Assembly (NCBI GenBank): GCA_014529385.2 | Contig: CM043944.1 | Location: forward strand, 72,781,884 to 72,845,883 | DNA: 64,000 nucleotides | Reading direction: 5' to 3' | Origin: Adiantum capillus-veneris | Lineage: Eukaryota; Streptophyta; Polypodiopsida; Polypodiales; Pteridaceae | In this document: positions 48,820 through 58,990 of the stretch, piece after piece | Numbering within the stretch: position 1 is the first letter of the stretch | How the letters are laid out: each line of letters opens with the position of its first letter | The notes under the pieces: generated by a model | What the model was told of the DNA's origin: nothing | The model's input: the letters and a program-made list of their open reading frames with translations, nothing else | The model's database searches: none | Program-made: the position numbers and the translations under genes

Positions 48820-48972
48820 TGTCATGCCAAGGGTAGGAGTAGACGGGCACGGCCCAGGCAATGTGCCGGACACACATGCAATAAAGGGGTCTATATATGG
48901 AAGAGGGCCATGGGCCTATATATAGGATGGTTGGGAGCTTATTCGCATGTCTTTCTACCCGCTGGTCTAACA
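48820..48972 (+). repeat. 3' LTR of the LARD-like element
   Basis: 153 bases, the same length as the 5' LTR, differing by only a handful of substitutions (for example 'agtaaagg' against 'aataaagg'). This low divergence marks a fairly recent insertion. Confidence 0.9.
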
Positions 48973-48977
48973 ACTTT

Positions 48978-50213
48978 CCTCCCAATCAAGTCTTCCTTTA
49001 AACTGTAAGCTGTTTGGCCTTCTCCCAAAGGCAAATCTTCCACTTCAAATTGTCTACAAGACTTTCTATTTCTCTTGGCTTTCGCATCTTCACCCTCCTT
49101 CTCCTTCCCTTTCTTTCTGCCAGGCCCTTGTGCTGCATAGCCTTCCCTCTCTCTTTTGCCTACTGGAAACACATCCGCGTCTTTCTTTTCAACCTGCACA
49201 TTACCCACATGACCACCCGAGGTTGAGGCTTGAATTTCTTGTCCAGTACCTTGTCATCCCCGTATATCCAATGCATAATCATTATCTCTGTTAGGAATTT
49301 GCTGAGGAATTGGGAACATATCCCCTCCCATTTTTGCTGGCTTTGAACAATAAGTGCTAATATGACCAAGTTCATCGCAATTATAACAAGTGGGTATGAA
49401 CCTTCTTTCTGGCTCAAAACCGCCTTGTCCATGACCAGCATTTGCATTAGGCTGAGCTTCACATGCCTGAGCCATTCCTCTACCACGTCCACGACCATGA
49501 CTACCTCCACCACCACCAAGAACACTAAGTCGTAATTCTTGCATCATGGTCACCATATCTTGCATATTTCATTGTAATTATTTTGTATTAGCATCCCTTT
49601 GAACATGTTGGCCCCCAACTTCTGCTTAGTTCTTCTCCTTTTGGCTGCCATTATTTTGCTCAGGGACCACTTTCCCATATTCATTCAGTCTTTGAGCTTT
49701 CCATTCTTTTTCTCAGGCAATGGCGACTGCCTCCTCGAAGGTGGCGGGACTTTTCAACTCAACTTTGAACTTCAGACTTTCTTTTAGGTTTGCCACAAAA
49801 CAGTCCTTCTTTAACATGGATGGAGAGATTTGGTTTCCCAAAGCCCGGGCCCATTTATCCCATAAATGGGTGAATTGCATGACAAAATCATCAATACATT
49901 GATTAGCCCTCTCAGTGTACCCTATAATTTCATGCCAAAATTCATCACGTACTTTGATGGATCGGTATTGTGATAGGAAATCTTGCTTCACATGATTGTA
50001 GTGCAAAACCACCGCTGGATTTTGTGCCTGCACCAACTCCTCAAAATTGTGTAACCAAAATGTTGCCTCATCCTATAAACTATATTGCAGCAGCCGCAAC
50101 AATATAGCTTGGTCTAGTATATTACGCAGTAAGCATTTGACTTCCAACTTTTCAATAAGCGTCTGTGCATTTTCATTAGGCAATCCATGAAACTGTGGGA
50201 ACTCGTTTGCCAT
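48978..50213 (-). pseudogene. Element B gag and protease linker
   Basis: The minus start ATG is at 50213. The capsid region keeps LWDKWARALGNQISPSMLKK and FKVELKSPATFEEAV (50036-49713). The nucleocapsid frame 49565-49254 holds a GGGGGSHGRGRGRG stretch and one CCHC knuckle, CYNCDELGHISTYC. The basic linker GKEKEGEDAKAKRNRKS follows to about 48980, where the LARD-like element interrupts it. Frames are broken near 50040 and 49590. In A a TAG replaces the CAG at 50162-50164. Confidence 0.75.
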
Positions 50214-50366
50214 GTTTTATTGCCACAAAAACACTTACATGTGTCGTCGAAAACTCAAGGGATGTTGATGGATTGCTCCAATATCTAATCCACCTCACAC
50301 TGGGTAACCCGGCCCCCAGTGCTTGGCTTCACAAAACGTCATGACCCTCCAAAGGCTACAATCCAA
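50214..50366 (-). other. Element B 5' leader, cut at its outer side
   Basis: It matches 14723-14866 of A (including 'ggcccccagtgcttggcttcac' text) and stops at 50366. The primer site and LTR that should follow are not adjacent. Confidence 0.55.
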
Positions 50367-50963
50367 TTATACGACGATGGAGAGGGGGAATAGGGAACAC
50401 ATCTAACACAAAAATTGTTTGCCTCTCTATAGCCCAGGGATTCCATAGCACACCCAACCTCTCTAATAACACCTTCAAATGGGCTAATTTTCACTAACAA
50501 ATCCACTTTGGCATACAGAACAACTCTCTCACACCTTGCAAAAAAACACCTTACAACACAAACGCAACCACCCTGCTCCACTTACCCTTTCCGACTCACA
50601 AGACACTCCAATTAATTCCTCTTGGTAACACACTTCAAGCTGCAGGCAAACCCTCTGCAAGCACTGGCAAGTACACAAAGAGCAAGAGAAAAGGAGGGGA
50701 AGGGGGGAAAGCAACACAAGAAGTAGGGGCAAATGTTTGGTATTATTGCAAAGGGGGGTAGTACAATCAAGTATGCATCTCCAATAGCAAGCTTGCAATA
50801 CACAGGCTTGAAAAACTCCAATAACTCTCCTTGGTAAAAAAGCTCTCAAAAAATCACTTCTATGCCCTTTTATAAGGCTTGGCTAAGGCTAAAAAGGAAA
50901 AAAACAAGGAGCTATCTAGCTCGTACAATTAATTGGAGCTTCCATTAGAAGTTTTTCTTGCAT
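50367..50963. other. Unclassified insertion, left part
   Basis: This sequence separates the leader of B from any LTR. It has no recognised protein; its purine-rich stretches (50680-50710, 50755-50760) may be LTR-derived. Confidence 0.35.
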
Positions 50964-51214
50964 GGCCACCACCTCGGGGGGTTCACTATGTGTAAAACTG
51001 CCATATCACGTGCGTTCAAGATATGTTTGTAAAACCCCTTATATGTGAAATTTTAAAAAATATAATATACCCTTTTCTTTTTAAATCTGTAACTTTTTTC
51101 AAATTTGATAAAATAATGGCCTTCTTTATCTATATTTCTGTAAGTTTCAAGAACTTTAAATACCGTTCTATTGAACTCATGTGATAGTTACATTGACCTC
51201 CCTTAGGCCACCAC
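50964..51214. mobile_element. MITE copy 2, opposite orientation, 9-bp target duplication
   Basis: The insert is 50973-51205 (233 bases), flanked by GGCCACCAC on both sides. Its ends, CTCGGGGGGTTCAC and, inward from the right, TAAGGGAGGTCAATG, match those of copy 1 in reversed order. The shared inner block TATCAC[GA]TG is kept. Confidence 0.8.
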
Positions 51215-52770
51215 TTGGTACTTTCTTGGTGTTTGGTATCTGCATGATGCCTTTATGCTTTGTACGCTCAATTTCCCAACCTTGTATTTGCACTTATGGA
51301 TACCTCTTGGATAGGATCTGTCTCTCTTGTTTGACCTCGGCTCTTTGTGGCGGGCTAAACCCCTTAAACTTCTCAAATTCCTTCTCTCCTACTGGCTGTC
51401 CACTGGCCGTGAGATCCTATTGTGTGATCCTCCCCTTGATTAGCCCCTTGAACCTTCTTGGGCTTGCATTCTCTCTCTCTTGCCTTCACTGCAGGACCCC
51501 TCCCCTAAGCAGGCAATAGCAATGTCGCTGTTGGGGGGGGGGGGGGGGGGGGGCTAACCCTCAAAAAACTTGGCCTCATAGGCGCGGGCACTCACGGGTT
51601 CCACATCATCACGGTACAAACCGTTGAGAGCTACCGGCCATCGGCCAGCTACCCCCTTTGCCGCCAGGGCCACCCAAAATTGTCGCCGTGCCCGCTCGCA
51701 CAACCCTAAACCAAATCCGCCATAGCCGTAGCTCATGGAGCTCGCGCTAGCCTCATCACACCCAATATGGGCACCATGTTGTGGGTCAAATACCCCGAAC
51801 CCCGGTCATCCCCCAATGCATATGGGCTTATTTGTTGCCACGTGGCACTCTGTGGTGAGTTTTCCCCAAAAGAAAAAAGTTCTCCTTTTTTTTTGGTTAA
51901 AATCCATTGGATGCCAAAAAAATCCCTTCAACTGCAAGATCATGCCATTTGTGGCTCGAAACTCTGGTTCCCAATTCGCAAAGCCAAGATACAACTTCAC
52001 AATGTCGACTTCAAACCCATCCAGTCTCACTGCATTTCACAGTTCTCCAAGCCCTCGAACCGAGGCCGCAAAAACCAAGCAAAGCATCTATAACCAATCC
52101 CGAACCAGTGCACCCAATCTTTTGACTTCAGTATCTTTCCATTCCGGGCTCTGTTTGACATGTAGTCAATTCCTGCTAGCCCCGTATGATGCACACCCTG
52201 CTCTCGAATATCATCGAGGATCAAAAGACGCCAGATTGCACGATTCCCTAGGTGGTCAGTTGGCACCAGGTGGGCACTAACCTAGCTCCCGATTAAACTT
52301 CAACATGCCATAACTTGCAATCCATGGCTCCTATCTGCAATCTGAAAAGACAGGTAGGCTCCATATTTTGAGCACTACACACCTATACCCTCACTTCCAC
52401 TTGGACCACCTATCCCTAGCTGCCCTGTCCGGCAAGAATCTGCAACACATTGAACCTTCAACCTTCAATAACTTGAGCTCCATAGCTCGGTTTGATGAGC
52501 CGTTTGGACCTACTCCTTGAACACTTCAAGATCTTCATTCTTGGACCTAGAAGCTGCACTTTTTACCTCCTTCATTTTCTCCCCAAATTGGCCCCTCATG
52601 GAGCCTTCCTTGGCCTATAAACCGCATCAAGCATACATTTCCGCTGCTACCTATCATCCCATAATCTTCCTTGCTTCTCTAGCCTTTTGCCATGTTTTTG
52701 CTAGCTTGCACATATCTGTCCACGCCACCTTCTAGAGTTGACACACTTTGGCTGTACCAACGGTCTCAAT
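51215..52770. other. Unclassified, probably LTR-derived DNA with a G run
   Basis: Contains a run of 21 G at 51533-51553. A minus frame from 51736 to 51554 (RRQFWVALAAKGVAGRWPVA) is not recognised. Part 52280-52500 resembles 20780-21130. From about 52700 the text resembles the 5' leader of Tat element A. Confidence 0.35.
51533..51553. repeat. Run of 21 G
   Basis: A homopolymer of 21 G. It may mark a sequencing or assembly weak point as much as a real feature; its length is not reliable. Confidence 0.7.
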
Positions 52771-54117
52771 TGTTGTCCACAATTTGCACATACGTAGGAG
52801 GCTGTCCACAAGGACCTACACCCCTTTTACATTCACTGCCTGCAAAATAGACATATTTCATAGATGAGGACACTAATATGATGTTAGCATGCAAACAAGA
52901 AGGAAAATAAGAACCTCTATAGCCTTGCACACACCACACCGTCAGAAGGAAAAACCATAAAGCTGCGGAAAACACCTATGTCGAATACTTGTAAAGTCGG
53001 CAGAAAACATCCCTAATCGGAACCATGATTAAAATTGGTGAAAATCAAAACCATAAAGATGAAGCTCGTGTCGTGTAGACCTCCATAGAGTATCCATATA
53101 CTTGATTACGACAAAAGACGAGAGAGTTACAAGCTTTTGAAGTTGGGGTATCTCTCAAAAGCTCCAAAAAAGCTAGTCTCTGTTAGGAAAAAGGGTATGT
53201 AGGGAATTGCAACTATTAAAAGCAGGATTTTTTTGGTTATTATCCCAATAAATTTTCTCCCTCCTCTTAGCCGACATTGTTCTCTCCTTGACCATCTTTT
53301 AATTGGTCCAATTTTGGCCTTTTTTGGGTGAAAAATGAGCTGTCGGTGACCATTTGACCAAGGAATGGAGTGGGGCCAAGTGTTCGAGGACCAAAAATAT
53401 GGCCAGGCGCCTGTCCAGGCAGTGGGAACTCAAAATGGGCGCCCTTTCCTCCCCCAAAATCCACGAGCCCTCATGGGCTAGGAAGGTGAGCTCCATTTGC
53501 TCCTTTGATACAACCTTAGGGGATACCCACTCCCCCCCTTATACCCTCCAATTTCCACTTTCTCCCCCCATATGGGACTACTCCATTGCCATTTGGCAAC
53601 TCTTCCACAGCTTCCCAACTTCCCCAAAAACTCCCAGCTTCTCCTAAAGCATGAGAGGACTTCTCGGACAATTTTCCCTGAGGCATACCTTGCTGCTCCG
53701 GTCACCGAATGACGCACCGTAACACACGGCTCGAAACCCATCACCTTGGCTATCTCCAAAAATATTAAACTTCAGCATTTCTAATTTAAGACCCCCAAGT
53801 TGGCGTAGTTGTCCTTCTCGCATGCGCCCGCAATCACCTTCTAAGTTGAGACCGCCCGCTTCGGATGCTCATAGCTCATGATGTACAAGTCTGATAAAGC
53901 ACGACTGAAAATACTTATTGACAACCATATTTTGGATTCTTGAACAACCCAAAACATCAGCATTCAAGCTTAGAAAAATCACACCTTTGTACATGAATTT
54001 TTACGGGGCCACTTCCAAAACTTGCAAGGCTATGTACATGGCATATATACATGAAGCTAGTGGACAAGCTTTTTGGCATGACTTAGTGAGTTCACGCTTA
54101 TCCAAACCGATGCGTGA
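52771..54117 (-). repeat. Third LTR of the Tat gypsy family
   Basis: It matches 14881-16233 along most of its length, including the start TGTTGTCCACAATTTGCAC, with more differences than the two LTRs of A show between each other. About 60 bases of leader-like sequence precede it. It could be the displaced 5' LTR of B or part of another copy. Confidence 0.65.
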
Positions 54118-54340
54118 TACCGGTGGACCCGTCGGAGAAATAAAAAATCCTGGTGGGACGCATAGAAAAACCTTAGAAGTCCGGCGGGCTAACAGGCTCT
54201 ATGGGTTTTTGCAGGTCATAATCAAAGTCATGTTAACAATTAACGTGGTCACGTGATTTTGTTGTTTAAATACTAGAGCTATTAACGTAATCACACGATC
54301 GTGATTATGTCAATTAAATCCCTGAGTGCAACCTATCAAA
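54118..54340. repeat. Dispersed repeat, copy 2
   Basis: Reverse complement of the repeat at 23336-23560, with shared blocks 'aagtccggcggg', 'gtcacgtgat' and 'attaaatccct'. Confidence 0.5.
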
Positions 54341-55431
54341 TTAAAAAAGAATGCATCTACTAGCAGTGTTGATGCCTATAATGCCTGGCAAACCAAAATT
54401 ACTAGTGCAAAGATGGAGATAATTCTTCATTTTTGCCAAGATCGACAGGTTTAAATGTTGAGAAGCCTTTCTATGACCATGCTATTTAGAAATTCTAAAA
54501 TCTATGAGCATGTTGTTGACTATAACACGAGGAGAATAGGGGGTGAAAACCATCGAGCTTCTCAACATTCAGTACATTCAAGAAGACACCATCCAGAGAG
54601 AGCTAAGAGACATTCTCATTCAAATGGTTCTTGGTACTTAGATGGGAGGACCAAAGTGAAGACTCACAAAGGTCAACGATGCCAGCAGACATTGTAAAAG
54701 AGTGGCATCACACAAAGAAGTTGGTTACGAAAATGAGGCTGACACAGTTACAAAAACTGGTGATAACTACAATGGAAGATAAAAGGCATACATGAATCAT
54801 TACAACAAGCACAGACATCGAAAGAGGAGATAAAATTAGAAGGAGAAGTCCATATACAAAGAAAATGAGTTAGATCATCATAGATCCAAATGCAATGAAC
54901 GGTCCAATGACCTGAGAATTATATTTCCTAGCTTCAAAAGGCGAAAGATAGGATGATACATATGTCCATATACACGCCTTTGAAAAACATGCTGATTTGA
55001 AGGACATGTATACAGATGAATCGAGAGAGTAACTTCAACAAACCTTGAAAGATGCAATATAAGTTGAAGAAGGCATTCTTGTTGGAGTAGTGTGAACACC
55101 ACAAAGCCATTGAGAGTTCAATAAGATCTCTGCCACAAGTTATGTCATGTCCTAGACTCATGTACTATGAACTTTGCCTACTTCGCTTCAAACTTTGCTC
55201 ATAACGAAAGAAAATATGTCCATAGGCTAAGTGGAGTTGGCCTCGTGATGAAAGTGAGGGGCTCCCGTTATTGTTCAAACCTTACATGTGAGTGTGTGGG
55301 CAAAATCCCAAAAATTTGGGAAAAGGATTGATAGGTCCATAAGAAGCATTGATCTCGCTCTCCCTTTAATTGGGCACACAGTATCCTTGGACGGCTGATT
55401 GCACTGAGATGCGCCTCGTTCGAACTCCGAA
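54341..55431. other. Spacer upstream of the acyltransferase gene, no gene recognised
   Basis: A plus frame at 54455-54697 (80 residues, basic, histidine-rich) matches nothing known. No transposon end was found. Confidence 0.4.
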
Positions 55432-55468
55432 GCATAGGGCACTCCAAAACTGTTGGAATGCCCTATGC
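55432..55468. promoter_or_regulatory. Hairpin with 16-bp stem upstream of the acyltransferase gene
   Basis: The arms GCATAGGGCACTCCAA and TTGGAATGCCCTATGC are complementary at 15 of 16 positions around a five-base loop. It lies about 185 bases before the ATG. Its role is unknown. Confidence 0.6.
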
Positions 55469-55494
55469 CCGCTCAACGATGCAGAAAACGAGTC

Positions 55495-55500
55495 CACGTG
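55495..55500. promoter_or_regulatory. G-box CACGTG
   Basis: A palindromic CACGTG within TCCACGTGCA, about 155 bases before the start codon. Plant bHLH and bZIP factors bind this core. Use in this promoter is inference. Confidence 0.45.
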
Positions 55501-55652
55501 CACAAATATGTGTGCTACTATGTGTATGTCACACACATAGAGAGAGAGAGACTACAGTGCTGGTGTAGTGTGGGCAGCGCTCTTGAACCCCTTCCGCCCT
55601 AAAGAGCTGGTGTCCGCAAATTCAGATTCCCCTACTAGCTTGCAATAATAGA

Positions 55653-57256
55653 ATGTCTGTGTCTACACTACCATCAGCTCACACACAATTTACATCATCA
55701 GCATCACCATCAGATGATCCTCAGCCTCTTGTGCAAATTAACAGTACCTTGTTCGTAAAGCCCTCGCGCCCAACCCGCCGATTCAACCTGTATCTTCCTC
55801 CGTCAGACACCTTCTTCCAAAACTTTTTCTACGTCAGAGATGTCCTCTTCTACCCTCTTCATGGTGCTCAAAAGGACGCCCCTCATTTCAACATCCAAGC
55901 CTTGAAAGATGGATTGTCCGATGCCCTCGTCCACTTCTATCCTGTGGCGGGCCGGCTTTCGTATGGAGACAACGAAGGTCAATACCTTACCATTGACTGT
56001 AACGATGCCGGAGTCGAGTTCAAAGAAGCTTCTGTAGAGTACCACTTCCGAGAGCTGCAAGAGAAGAGCTTTCCCATCCTTGACTTCTATAATGACTTGG
56101 TCCCACCCACTCCTGACACAAAAGATGCTCCGCTTCTTTATATTCAGGTACAAGCTGCATTAATAATCCTCTGCCCAATGCAGATGTTCATTGCTTACTC
56201 ATGTACAACATTGATTAGCTAATCAGGCTGCTTTTTCTTCATCATCAACTCTACAGATTACCTCATTCAAAGACGGTTGCGGCATCGCCATTGGCGCCGC
56301 TGTCAACCATGTGGTTTTCGACGGTTCTTCTTTCTGGTATTTCTTCAATGCTTGGGGGCAATGCTGCAGAGGGTTGGGTGTATCGCCACCTCCATTTCAT
56401 GAGCGTGCGGTGCTACATCCCAAACGCTGGCTAAATGGGTCGACACCTGCACAAGATTTAGCTCTTCCAAGAACACGTGTGTGTATCCGTAGGCAGCCTG
56501 TGGGCAAGGGTCATCACAGAGTTTTGCATTTTGATAGACAATCAGTTGAGCAGCTCAAGCAGAGAGCGATTCAAGAGTCGGGAAGCCCATCAATCAGCTC
56601 CTACCAAGCAGTGCTTGCGTCTGTGTGGAAGGGAGTTGTGGCGGCGCAGAAACTACCATTGGAACACAAGGTACTGTTGATGAAGCTTGCATGGGATGTA
56701 AGAAAGGCAATCCAAAGCTTCCTTCAACACGATGCCATAATGAGGTTTTTATGTGTTGCCTTGACAGGTTTGCTTGTATCTAAAGGCAGACTTGAGGAAG
56801 AGATTGAGCTCCACATTGACACCAGCGTACTTCGGCAACGCATTGGAGGGGATAAGCGTTGACGCAACGGCCACGGACGTGGCGGGAGCTGAGAGCAATA
56901 TAGGGGCGGTGGCAGCAAGGATAAGGAAGGCACTGGAGGTGTTGGATGATGAGGAATACATAAAGGGGAGGATAGGAAAATGCAAAGGGGAGGAGTTTAT
57001 GAAGCTCATGTGTGAGCTAAAGGATGGAAGAACTCATGTGTTGTATGTCATTCATGGGCCAAGACTCCCTGTGTTTGATGTGGATATGGGCATGGGGAGG
57101 CCACTTGCAGTAAGACCTGCAACCATTCTTAGTGATCCAATCATGTTTGTGTATCCGGGGCAAGAGAAGGGCAGCATGGATGTGTGTCTGCGCTTCACCA
57201 GCCCACAAACACTCCATACTTTTCTTTCCATTCCATCGTCCTCCACTGCTATATAA
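55653..57256 (+). CDS. BAHD acyltransferase, three exons
   Basis: Exons are 55653-56147, 56257-56670 and 56768-57256, giving 165 + 138 + 162 = 465 residues, the usual BAHD length. The family transfers an acyl group from acyl-CoA to an alcohol or amine in the cytosol. The catalytic motif HxxxD is NHVVFDG (His183, Asp187). The structural DFGWG motif reads DMGMG (residues 409-413). Other family marks are LVHFYPVAGRLS, IDCNDAGVEF and PAYFGNAL. The first intron follows a Gln codon just before the ITSFKDGCG stretch, a conserved BAHD intron position. The text around the HxxxD motif resembles the uncharacterised At3g50280-like group, so the substrate cannot be named. There are no stops or frameshifts, and the start context has A at -3. 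It is the only likely functional host gene in the window. Confidence 0.88.
56148..56256 (+). other. Acyltransferase intron 1
   Basis: 109 bases, CAG|GTACAA donor and CTCTACAG acceptor, phase 0. Reading through would add stop codons and lose the alignment to the family. Confidence 0.85.
56671..56767 (+). other. Acyltransferase intron 2
   Basis: 97 bases, AAG|GTACTG donor and TTGACAG acceptor, phase 0. Splicing joins LPLEHK to VCLYLKADLRKRL, the expected BAHD text. Without it the frame shifts and ends at 56862. Confidence 0.82.
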
Positions 57257-57291
57257 CTCTCTGATATGCTGCTTTTATCACTCTCTGATCC

Positions 57292-57381
57292 CCTAGCCTC
57301 CATTGCTGCATGGACCACCCCCTCTTTGCCACGTGTGTTATTTACCACAGGTCTTTATCTTTTCGTATGTTTATTTTTATA
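57292..57381. repeat. Acyltransferase 3' flank, first copy of a duplication
   Basis: About 90 bases ('cctagcctccattgctgcat' onward) recur nearly unchanged at 58286-58376. The first copy lies 36 bases after the stop codon and so probably in the 3' untranslated region. Confidence 0.85.
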
Positions 57382-57382
57382 T

Positions 57383-58267
57383 TTGGTAAATATACAACTA
57401 TTCTAACCTTATTCTTGGAAGGAGAAGTGAACCTTATCTTGCAAGGTGAGGTTTAAACATAAAAGAAAAATCAAATGTCATAAAATGGTCTGAGATAAAC
57501 ACCCGTGGGTACACATATAACATGTGGTGGTTTTTTGGCAGCTCAAGACAAACAATTGACTAACCAATTTGTGTTCGGTATGATGGATGCAAGTCACGGA
57601 AATTCCCTTGTCATAGTGTGTGATGCTTGACGTAGATATTGTTGGAATAGTAAGGGAACTTCTTTTCTTTCCAAATGGAATCATATCTAATTACATCCAT
57701 ACACATACATTGTACACTAGTTGATCTTCACAAGGGCTTTTTTGCGGAAGTTATTAGTGGCTAGGATGGATAAGGGAGACGTTTCCTCATGTGTAGTAAA
57801 TGGAAAAAACTTGTTTTCACTGATAATTTGTAAAACCTACAAGAAAGCTAAACCCCTGAAAGCCTTGTAAACCTGACAAGAATCTAGTAGTGCCTAATAG
57901 CTTGGATCTTTCTTGAGGACATAGTCCATCCAAATATGCATACTTATATTACAGATAGGATGCGCAAAAGAACATTAGCTTCTACTTATACAAACATCTT
58001 TCTCTACAAATATCTTACTCAAGATTTATCCTTCAATGATTGGGTTAGAATATTTACAGGATACATATCTCACTTGAACAAAATTTCAATAAGGGAGATA
58101 CTTCGAAGATGCCTAACTCTATGATCAATGATGGTCTCTCGTTCTATCTTCAATGACTCATCATCACAAAGATTGTAATTCTCTTGCAAAACATGTCTAG
58201 GAGACATGTACTTCTTTAATAAACTTACATGGAAACCCAAATGTACTTTAACAGGTGTAGATAATTC
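57383..58267 (-). repeat. Gypsy-derived duplicated segment, copy 1
   Basis: About 885 bases match 58991-59881. On the minus strand its right end encodes the end of a chromovirus-type pol: LGFHVSLLKKYMSPRHVLQE and ERETIIDHRVRHLRSISLIE (58260-58090). The rest is non-coding. Confidence 0.75.
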
Positions 58268-58285
58268 TGCCACGTGTGTAATATG

Positions 58286-58376
58286 CCTAGCCTCCATTGC
58301 TGCATGGACCACCCCCTCTTTGCCACGTGTGTTATTTCCCACAGGTCTTTATCTTTTTTGTATGTTTATTTTTTGT
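58286..58376. repeat. Acyltransferase 3' flank, second copy
   Basis: Nearly identical to 57292-57381; a handful of differences, mainly in T runs. Confidence 0.85.
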
Positions 58377-58384
58377 ACATACTG

Positions 58385-58550
58385 GTGGGTTTGCTATTAT
58401 ATTGTACAGGAATCTTCTGAGATCCTAGATTGTGACTCATTTCCAGGCTTGGCATACACAGAGCAACAAAATTAGCATCTGGTTTCCAGATTTGAACTCT
58501 GACAGCCGGGCCAGCAGAATCCGAAGCTAACCAATTCAGCCAGCCGTTTT
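58385..58550 (-). mobile_element. Candidate tRNA-derived SINE
   Basis: On the minus strand, GGCTGAATTGGTTAGC (58541-58526) resembles the D-arm and A box of a tRNA, and AGAGTTCAAATCTG (58500-58487) the T-arm and B box, at normal spacing. The acceptor stem does not close, so it is not a tRNA gene. The 3' end and target duplication are not fixed. Confidence 0.4.
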
Positions 58551-58732
58551 CTGTGATTTCAAATCACACCTTTCATTCTATATAAAAAAATATTTCAACC
58601 TCTTCCCAGGCCCTTGTCCACCTGCGCGCCCTGCTGCTCAACTTCATGCCATGCTCTCTCCCTCCCTCTTGCGCTTCCGCTCCCTTTGCCTAGCAGAAGA
58701 ACTTTCCATTAGCAGTGGCTACAAAGACCAGA

Positions 58733-58962
58733 TGATCGAAGACAGAGCCAATTTCATTCTCAGAGCGTTGGTTATCTGGGTGGAGATTAGTTCCTGCCAA
58801 GCGCAGTCCCCCAACCCTGCATCCTGCTCTGCCAACAACATTGTTGTCGCTTCTATCTTTGGCGACGGCGTTGCCGCTGCCATAATTGCCCCCCCTTGGC
58901 CGTCGCATCTTGTACATCAGGCTCTCTTCGAAGTGTGCATCATCTTAGATTTGCTACGATAA
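58733..58962 (+). pseudogene. Possible type III polyketide synthase scrap
   Basis: An open frame contains RALVIWVEIS and, 30 residues on, SIFGDGVAAAII followed by ALFEVCIILDLL. Chalcone synthase-like enzymes have similar text at similar spacing (VLVVCSEIT, LFGDGAAA[VI]IV, PLFEL). The 'QALFGDGA' helix is partly kept; the GFGPG end, the catalytic Cys and the His/Asn are absent. This is a weak match to a short segment; chance is possible. Confidence 0.3.
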
Positions 58963-58990
58963 CGATTTTTTTTAAATCGTAGGGACATAC

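Larger units (their letters stand above)
43559..48977 (+). mobile_element. Complete non-coding (LARD-like) LTR element, nested in B
   Basis: The element is 43564-48972 (5409 bases), flanked by ACTTT at 43559-43563 and 48973-48977. Both LTRs have 153 bases, TG/CA ends and few differences. A Met-tRNA-type primer site follows the left LTR and the polypurine tract CCAAGGGGGGAGTAA precedes the right one. No gag, RT or integrase is found in the 5.1-kb interior. The only coding trace is FEDENASPRGE followed by TAA, directly at the polypurine tract, as in chromovirus-type gypsy elements, where pol ends there. Element A keeps the empty site (13573-13577). Confidence 0.85.

Noticed and set aside
52771-54117. 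Assigning this LTR to element B as its 5' LTR
   Set aside because: About 60 bp of leader-like sequence is present both here and at the end of B (50300-50366), more than a target duplication would give, so it may be a separate copy.
55803-56153. 116-residue minus-strand frame
   Set aside because: It is the antisense shadow of exon 1 of the acyltransferase.
58487-58541. A tRNA gene on the minus strand
   Set aside because: A- and B-box-like parts are present but the acceptor and anticodon stems do not form; a SINE head is more likely.
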